A DNA stretch of 9,384 nucleotides, from assembly GCA_039177555.1 (NCBI GenBank), contig JBCDFV010000086.1, forward strand, positions 1 to 9,384, read 5' to 3'. The first letter of the stretch is position 1. Each line of letters begins with the position of its first letter. The position numbers and the translations under genes were made by a program. The notes beneath the pieces are model-generated. The model was not told where the DNA came from. It did no database searches and was given only the letters and a program-made list of their open reading frames with translations. Source of the stretch: JANQGH01 sp039177555 (lineage in GTDB: Bacteria > Pseudomonadota > Alphaproteobacteria > DSM-16000 > Inquilinaceae). This document shows, piece by piece, positions 5,640-9,384 of the stretch.

Positions 5640-6446
5640 TCAGATCTCGGGCCCGAATCTGTCGCCGGGCATCTGGGTCGACAGCCCGTCGTCGACGAGG
5701 ATTTCCGCCCCGTTCATCATCGTCGAGGCATCGGATGCCAGGAACACCGCCGCACCGACCAGGTCCTCGGGGTGCAGCAGTCGGTTGCGCGGGCTGCGCG
5801 TGGCGAACGCTTCTTCCGCCCGCTCCCGAGAGCCGAACTTCTTCAGCGCGTTGCCAAGCGCGGCCTCTGTCAGGACGTAACCCGGATGAATCGCGTTGAC
5901 CCGTACGTTCGAGCCCATGGCAATGCATGAGGCAGCGGCCTGAACGGTCAGCGCGCGGACCGCCCCCTTGCTGGTGCCGTACGCCGGGCCGCTTCTGGCC
6001 CCGAAGGAGCCGACAACCGAACCGATATTGATGATCGACCCCTGACGGTCGCCCATGGCCTCGACTGCGACCTTGATGCCCAGAAAGGTGCCATCGAGGT
6101 TCACCGCATGAAGCTTGCGCCACTCTTCGAGCGGAAGATCGGCAATCGTGTAGCCGTCACTGGCAAACAAGCCGGCGCAATTCACCAACACGTCGAGCGG
6201 GCCCAGGCGGGCATCGGTCTCGGAAATCGCGTCGCGCCACGACGTCTCGCTCGTCACGTCAAGCTGATACGCGATCACCTCTCCGCCATCCGCGCGAATG
6301 GCGACCGCCGCGACTTCCGCCACTTCGGCATTGATGTCGCAAACGGCGACCTTGCTGCCCCCGCTCGCGAGACCCTTCGCAATCGCAGCGCCGATTTCGC
6401 CACCGCCTCCAGTGACGACGCTGACCTTCCCGTCCAATTGACCCAT
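5640..6446 (-). CDS. Short-chain dehydrogenase/reductase (SDR) family oxidoreductase
   Basis: The 268-residue single-domain protein has the classical SDR layout. The nucleotide loop is TGGGGEIG (12-19), D37 after the second strand suggests NAD(H), the NCAG motif is at 89-92, and the catalytic set is N116, S143, Y156 and K160 (YGTSK). HPGYVLTE follows at 187-194. The C-terminal tail ILVDDGLSTQ is also usual. The oddity is Glu at position 17, where TGxxxGIG has glycine. The gene is the last of the minus-strand operon, with its ATG 11 bases after the stop of the FAD oxidoreductase and only a weak ribosome binding site. It likely acts on an alcohol or ketone in the same pathway as that enzyme; the substrate is unknown. 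SDR membership is near certain, specific names such as 3-oxoacyl-ACP reductase are not justified. Confidence 0.93.
   Translation of the reverse strand: MGQLDGKVSVVTGGGGEIGAAIAKGLASGGSKVAVCDINAEVAEVAAVAIRADGGEVIAYQLDVTSETSWRDAISETDARLGPLDVLVNCAGLFASDGYTIADLPLEEWRKLHAVNLDGTFLGIKVAVEAMGDRQGSIINIGSVVGSFGARSGPAYGTSKGAVRALTVQAAASCIAMGSNVRVNAIHPGYVLTEAALGNALKKFGSRERAEEAFATRSPRNRLLHPEDLVGAAVFLASDASTMMNGAEILVDDGLSTQMPGDRFGPEI
5641..5661. repeat. Inverted repeat at the convergent operon ends
   Basis: CAGAT-c-TCGGG and CCCGA-ATCTG are ten-base arms with one bulged base; as RNA they would give an 8-bp stem with a GGCC loop. It begins 12 bases after the second permease stop and overlaps the last codons of the SDR gene. 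It could help end the plus-strand transcript, but no T-run follows. Confidence 0.3.
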
Positions 6447-6457
6447 GTGATGCGCGC

Positions 6458-7705
6458 CTAAATCAGGCCCCCCAGCTCTTCGATACGCGGTCTCAATTGG
6501 TCGACCGTAAATTGAGAATGTGCGGCCGCGATGCCAGATGCAAAGCCGGTCGCGAACGCCGTGCCCATCACCCGGATGGAGCTGTAGGCCCTGGGATCAG
6601 CGCCAATCGTACGCCCGGCAAGATAGAGGTTGGAAAGCCCCTTTGCCTTCAAACAGCCGAGCGGAATGTGGGCGAACCCATCTCCGCCGATCGGCGTAAA
6701 GGTCGGCCGTCCGATCACTGCGTGATCCTCCATGGGCCAGGCGGCGCGGGCGACACCATCTGCGCGCGTGCGGCCCGCCAACAGATCGTCCTCTGTCATC
6801 CGGTCTTCCGTGTCGACATGCCAGCTTTCGCGGATGCCCACCTGTGGTCCCGTCTGCACCAAGAAGGCGCCTTGGCAAGCGGGCTGGCTTTTCCTCAACA
6901 CGGCGACATAGTCCTGTGCGGCGGCCCGTGCGTACCGCTCCGCCGCCGACAGCGTCGCCGAGGTGGCACTGTCGGCGGGGTAATCGATGATCATCCACCA
7001 GATATCCGCGCTGTTCGGGATCGGCGCAAAGAAGCCGGCGTTCGGCCTATTGGTGGGATAGGCACCGGACCTGTTGTAGTCGGCCAAGGCTGCCGCCAGC
7101 TTGTCTCGATCGATCACCACGCCTGCGGCCAGGCCGCCAACGCGAATTGGGGAGGAAAAAGGCTGCAGCGTACCGGCCCCGTCGCCGACCCTACGCGATA
7201 CGCAGGCAAGCCTCGCCACATGCGCATCGCCCGTGGCATCGACGAAACAGCGTGCCGCGACATGGACACGCCCTTCGTGGCAATGCAGGACGATGTGATC
7301 CAGTAGGTCTGTTGACGTGACCGCGTCCACGGCCTTGGCGTGAAACAGAACCTCGACACCGGCTGCCGCCAGACTTCGATCAAGCGCCAGTTTCAGGCTC
7401 TCGGGTTCCAGATAGACCAGCCAATGTCCGGTCCTGGGGTTCTGCCTGGGCGCGGTGGTGACGCCGAGCTTCTCGATCTCGCTCAAGACAAGATGGCTGG
7501 CGCCGCCCGTTGCCGCGACCGGTTTGGGCCCACCGCCGCGCTGATAGAGCCCGCAAAAGGACAAGACGCTGGCATTCGTCGCCGCCCCGCCAAGAAACCC
7601 GTACTTCTCGACCAGCAGCGTCTTGGCACCCGATTTTGCGGCGCCAATGGCGGCGCTGACCCCGCCGATCCCACCGCCGGCGACGACGACATCATAGTGA
7701 TCCAT
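6458..7705 (-). CDS. FAD-dependent oxidoreductase (FAD_oxidored family)
   Basis: The 415-residue protein opens with a Rossmann FAD site: VVVAGGGIGG (GxGxxG glycines at 10, 12 and 15), E33 for the ribose, and FLGGAATNA at 37-45. The second FAD contact CFVDATGDAH is at 153-162. The middle motif RESWHVDTEDRMTEDDL, a PMEDH stretch and the C-terminal GRTIGADPRAYSSIRVMGTA match the family often called FAD_oxidored (PF12831-like). No iron-sulfur cysteine cluster, membrane segment or signal peptide is evident, so it should be cytoplasmic. It lies between DUF1801 (42 bases upstream) and the SDR gene (11 bases downstream). Members of this family oxidise varied small molecules, and the transporter context suggests a role in breaking down an imported compound. 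The donor is unknown. The start at ATG 7705 gives a complete FAD loop but has a weak ribosome binding site. Confidence 0.9.
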   Translation of the reverse strand: MDHYDVVVAGGGIGGVSAAIGAAKSGAKTLLVEKYGFLGGAATNASVLSFCGLYQRGGGPKPVAATGGASHLVLSEIEKLGVTTAPRQNPRTGHWLVYLEPESLKLALDRSLAAAGVEVLFHAKAVDAVTSTDLLDHIVLHCHEGRVHVAARCFVDATGDAHVARLACVSRRVGDGAGTLQPFSSPIRVGGLAAGVVIDRDKLAAALADYNRSGAYPTNRPNAGFFAPIPNSADIWWMIIDYPADSATSATLSAAERYARAAAQDYVAVLRKSQPACQGAFLVQTGPQVGIRESWHVDTEDRMTEDDLLAGRTRADGVARAAWPMEDHAVIGRPTFTPIGGDGFAHIPLGCLKAKGLSNLYLAGRTIGADPRAYSSIRVMGTAFATGFASGIAAAHSQFTVDQLRPRIEELGGLI

Positions 7706-7747
7706 CGGTATCTGCGGCCGCTCAGCGCCCGCGAAGGGACGGCATGG

Positions 7748-8176
7748 TCAACGTCTTGCCTTCTTGCGGCTGTGATAGGTCAGCGCCAGCGCAATGCAAT
7801 GGCGTAGCGGGGCCTCCGGGAGAGGGCGGCCCGCCTCCAAAAAAATGTTGCGGTTGCCGTCATAGGTCAGTTCGGTCGGATAAAGCTCGCGAAACGTCTC
7901 GACCAGATTTGTGTGGCAGATGAAGTAAAGCGCGTACTGATCCGGTAGGTCCCGCACGGCATCGATCCTGATCGTACTGCCGCTTTTGGTCTTCTGGGTC
8001 AGGTAGCTCGGCTGCCCCCATTTCAGAGCCTCGGCGAGAGGTCCGACGCCTTCGGTCTCGGCCGCCGTTCTGAGGATCAGGGCGCGCAACTCAAGAAGCT
8101 TGCCGCGCACCGGGTCCTTGTAACCGGCGAACACGGCCTCGACGGCCGGATCCTCGAACGCGGCTTGACCTGACAC
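7748..8176 (-). CDS. DUF1801 domain protein (YdhG-like)
   Basis: The 142-residue soluble protein matches my memory of the DUF1801 family. It has EALKWGQPSYLT near residues 49-60, a GSTIRI strand at 66-71, then YALYFICHTNLVETFRELYP, and a C-terminal LRHCIALALTYHSRKK helix. The family has no settled biochemical role. The start is GTG at 8174-8176, with no strong ribosome binding site, and the frame has no better start upstream. It sits between the binding-protein gene (63 bases upstream) and the FAD oxidoreductase gene, on the same strand, so it is probably co-transcribed. It may be a passenger in the catabolic operon. Confidence 0.8.
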   Translation of the reverse strand: MSGQAAFEDPAVEAVFAGYKDPVRGKLLELRALILRTAAETEGVGPLAEALKWGQPSYLTQKTKSGSTIRIDAVRDLPDQYALYFICHTNLVETFRELYPTELTYDGNRNIFLEAGRPLPEAPLRHCIALALTYHSRKKARR

Positions 8177-8197
8177 TTTCGGTCGCCTGGAGAGGAT

Positions 8198-8219
8198 GCC
8201 CCGACCATCTGGCCGAGGC
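8198..8219 (-). ncRNA. Intercistronic stem-loop after the binding-protein gene
   Basis: In minus-strand RNA, GCCTCGGCC and GGTCGGGGC pair over 9 bp (two G-U pairs) around an AGAT loop. It lies in the 63-base gap after the substrate-binding-protein stop. It has no U-run, so it is more likely a partial attenuator or an mRNA 3'-end stabiliser, as seen after other binding-protein genes that need more product than the genes downstream. Confidence 0.45.
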
Positions 8220-8239
8220 GTCCGTTTCCAGCGCCTTTC

Positions 8240-9384
8240 CTAGCCCTGATCGACGCTCAGATGGCCCGGTCCCAGCGGCATGCGCACGCTGTTGATCGGC
8301 GTCCAGTCCAGATCGTCCTGCGCCACCCAGCTCGCCAGGTTGCGCCACAGGATGATCGCCGGCGTCACCTCTTCCCAGATGTCGACCATCTGGCGGAATA
8401 GGGCCACCCGGGCCTCCGGATCCGTCTCTGCCAGATACTGCCGGCCCAGCTCGACGTACTCCTCCGGCGGTGACCAGGTGCGGTCCCGCTCGCGTGTCGC
8501 GCGGGCCGAGTTCGGCCCCCAGAAGCCCCAGATCGCCCGTGTCGGCGTGCCGTCGAACTCGGTCGTCATCGACATGTTCGCCATGCCGAACGGATGCTGC
8601 AAGGCCAAGGCCCAACTGTCGACCACGTTCACCGTGGCATTGATGCCCATGGCCCGCCATTGCTCGGCAAGATATTCCACGGCGAGGTCGAAGTTCGGGA
8701 AGGCGCCCCTTGTGACGTTGATAACGATCTCTTCGCCGTCATAGTCGGACTGTGCCAGATATTCCGCCGCCGCGTCCGGGTCGTACCCAAACCGCGACTG
8801 GATGTCGGGGTCGTAGAAGATCGTGAATTCCGGGAAGTTGAACGGTGCCGGCGCGAACGTCGCGTCGCCCCACAAGGCCTGGACCAAGGTGTCCCGATCG
8901 ATCGCTGAATTCATGGCATAGCGCAGGTTGGCATCGGTCAGCGGATTGGGCCCAAACTCTGGAATGTCCAGCGTGTTGTAGGCCAGCATCACGTAATTCG
9001 CGATCGGCCTGGTGACGTAGTTCAACCCGTCATAGCCCTCGACGGTTTCAACCTCGTCGGCAGGCACGTTGACCATGAAGTCGAACTCGTCGGCCACCAT
9101 GCCGGCCAGCCGGGCGGAGAACTCCGGCACGATACGGAATTCCAGGCTGGCGGCCGGCGGTGTGCCGCCACAGTAATCGTCGAACGCCTCCAGCCTGATA
9201 TGGTCACTGGCGTCGAACGACGTCACCTGGTAGGGACCCGTGCCAACCGGCTGCTGGCCGAACTGTTCGGGGCCGACTTCCAGGTAATAGTCGCGCGGTA
9301 CGATGTAGCCCAGCGGGGTGATGAACCGGTAGGGCAGGTTGGGGTCCGGCGCGGACAGCTCGATTTCGACCGTATGGTCGTCGA
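8240..9384 (-). CDS. ABC importer substrate-binding protein, family 5 (peptide/nickel type), N-terminus outside window
   Basis: The minus-strand frame is open to the right edge and encodes about 380 residues. Family members have 500-540, so roughly 130-150 N-terminal residues including the export signal are missing. The visible part starts in TVEIELSAPDPNLPYRF, then the hallmark VGTGPYQVTSF, YCGG, a central NLRYAMNSAIDRDTLVQALW helix (NxxxRxAxxxAIDR type), and GYDPDAAAEYLAQSDYDG. These are the signatures of DppA/OppA-type periplasmic receptors. A GTG at 9226 is internal and not the start. The protein would deliver its ligand to permeases of the DppB/DppC class, which are encoded at 3857-5628 on the other strand. 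It is the first gene of the minus-strand group in this window. The ligand cannot be predicted; many members of this family carry non-peptide compounds such as sugars, opines or glutathione. Confidence 0.93.
   Translation of the reverse strand, partial: DDHTVEIELSAPDPNLPYRFITPLGYIVPRDYYLEVGPEQFGQQPVGTGPYQVTSFDASDHIRLEAFDDYCGGTPPAASLEFRIVPEFSARLAGMVADEFDFMVNVPADEVETVEGYDGLNYVTRPIANYVMLAYNTLDIPEFGPNPLTDANLRYAMNSAIDRDTLVQALWGDATFAPAPFNFPEFTIFYDPDIQSRFGYDPDAAAEYLAQSDYDGEEIVINVTRGAFPNFDLAVEYLAEQWRAMGINATVNVVDSWALALQHPFGMANMSMTTEFDGTPTRAIWGFWGPNSARATRERDRTWSPPEEYVELGRQYLAETDPEARVALFRQMVDIWEEVTPAIILWRNLASWVAQDDLDWTPINSVRMPLGPGHLSVDQG

Noticed and set aside
4716..5930. Long plus-strand frame of 404 codons over the second permease and the SDR gene
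   Set aside because: It is rich in Arg, Gly, Pro and His with no domain, and crosses two well-supported genes. It is a GC-rich frame shadow.
6497..7306. Plus-strand frame of 269 codons opposite the FAD oxidoreductase
   Set aside because: It is antisense to a gene with clear FAD motifs and has no domain of its own.
7722..7745. Seven-codon frame (MPSLRGR) just upstream of the FAD oxidoreductase
   Set aside because: It starts 2 bases after the DUF1801 stop and could be a leader peptide, but it has no ribosome binding site and nothing distinguishes it from chance.
8091..8660. Minus-strand frame of 189 codons across the binding-protein and DUF1801 genes
   Set aside because: It is an alternative frame on the same strand, Gly- and Arg-rich, overlapping two better genes.
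8240..9226. Binding-protein start at the GTG at 9226
   Set aside because: The frame continues open to the window edge and encodes the conserved VGTGPYQ segment upstream, so this GTG is internal.

Overview
The window looks like chromosomal DNA of a GC-rich proteobacterium. An alphaproteobacterium is the best guess, from the close match of the class III alcohol dehydrogenase to alphaproteobacterial forms I know, the strong third-position G/C bias of positions 1892-9384, and the many GTG starts. No rRNA, tRNA, IS element or CRISPR array is visible.

Layout. (1) Positions 1-1750, minus strand, form an accessory-looking block that is visibly less GC-rich at its left end. It holds a PP-loop (QueC/asparagine-synthase-like) ATPase gene that runs off the left edge, then a two-gene toxin-antitoxin module (AbrB/MazE-type antitoxin and Doc/Fic-type toxin, coupled by a GTGA overlap) with a palindromic AT-rich operator. 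(2) Positions 1750-1891 are a divergent promoter region with a good candidate promoter and a strong ribosome binding site for the plus-strand genes. (3) Positions 1892-5628, plus strand, form a tight four-gene operon: glutathione-dependent formaldehyde dehydrogenase, S-formylglutathione hydrolase, and two permeases of an oligopeptide/dipeptide-type ABC importer. (4) Positions 5640-9384, minus strand and convergent, read from right to left: a family-5 substrate-binding protein (N-terminus outside the window), a DUF1801 protein, an FAD-dependent oxidoreductase and a short-chain dehydrogenase.

How it may work together (inference): the binding protein and the permeases are complementary parts of one importer, divided between two convergent operons. 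No ATPase is in view and it may lie to the right. The two redox enzymes would act on the imported compound, and the formaldehyde genes would clear formaldehyde released from it (for example from an N-methyl or O-methyl group) as formate. The substrate cannot be read from the sequence. The toxin-antitoxin/PP-loop block looks unrelated to this catabolic locus.

The least explained item is the PP-loop protein. It has a roughly 135-residue N-terminal region of no recognised family before a variant P-loop (SGGVDAT), and its frame has no stop inside the window, so it is easily missed by ORF callers.
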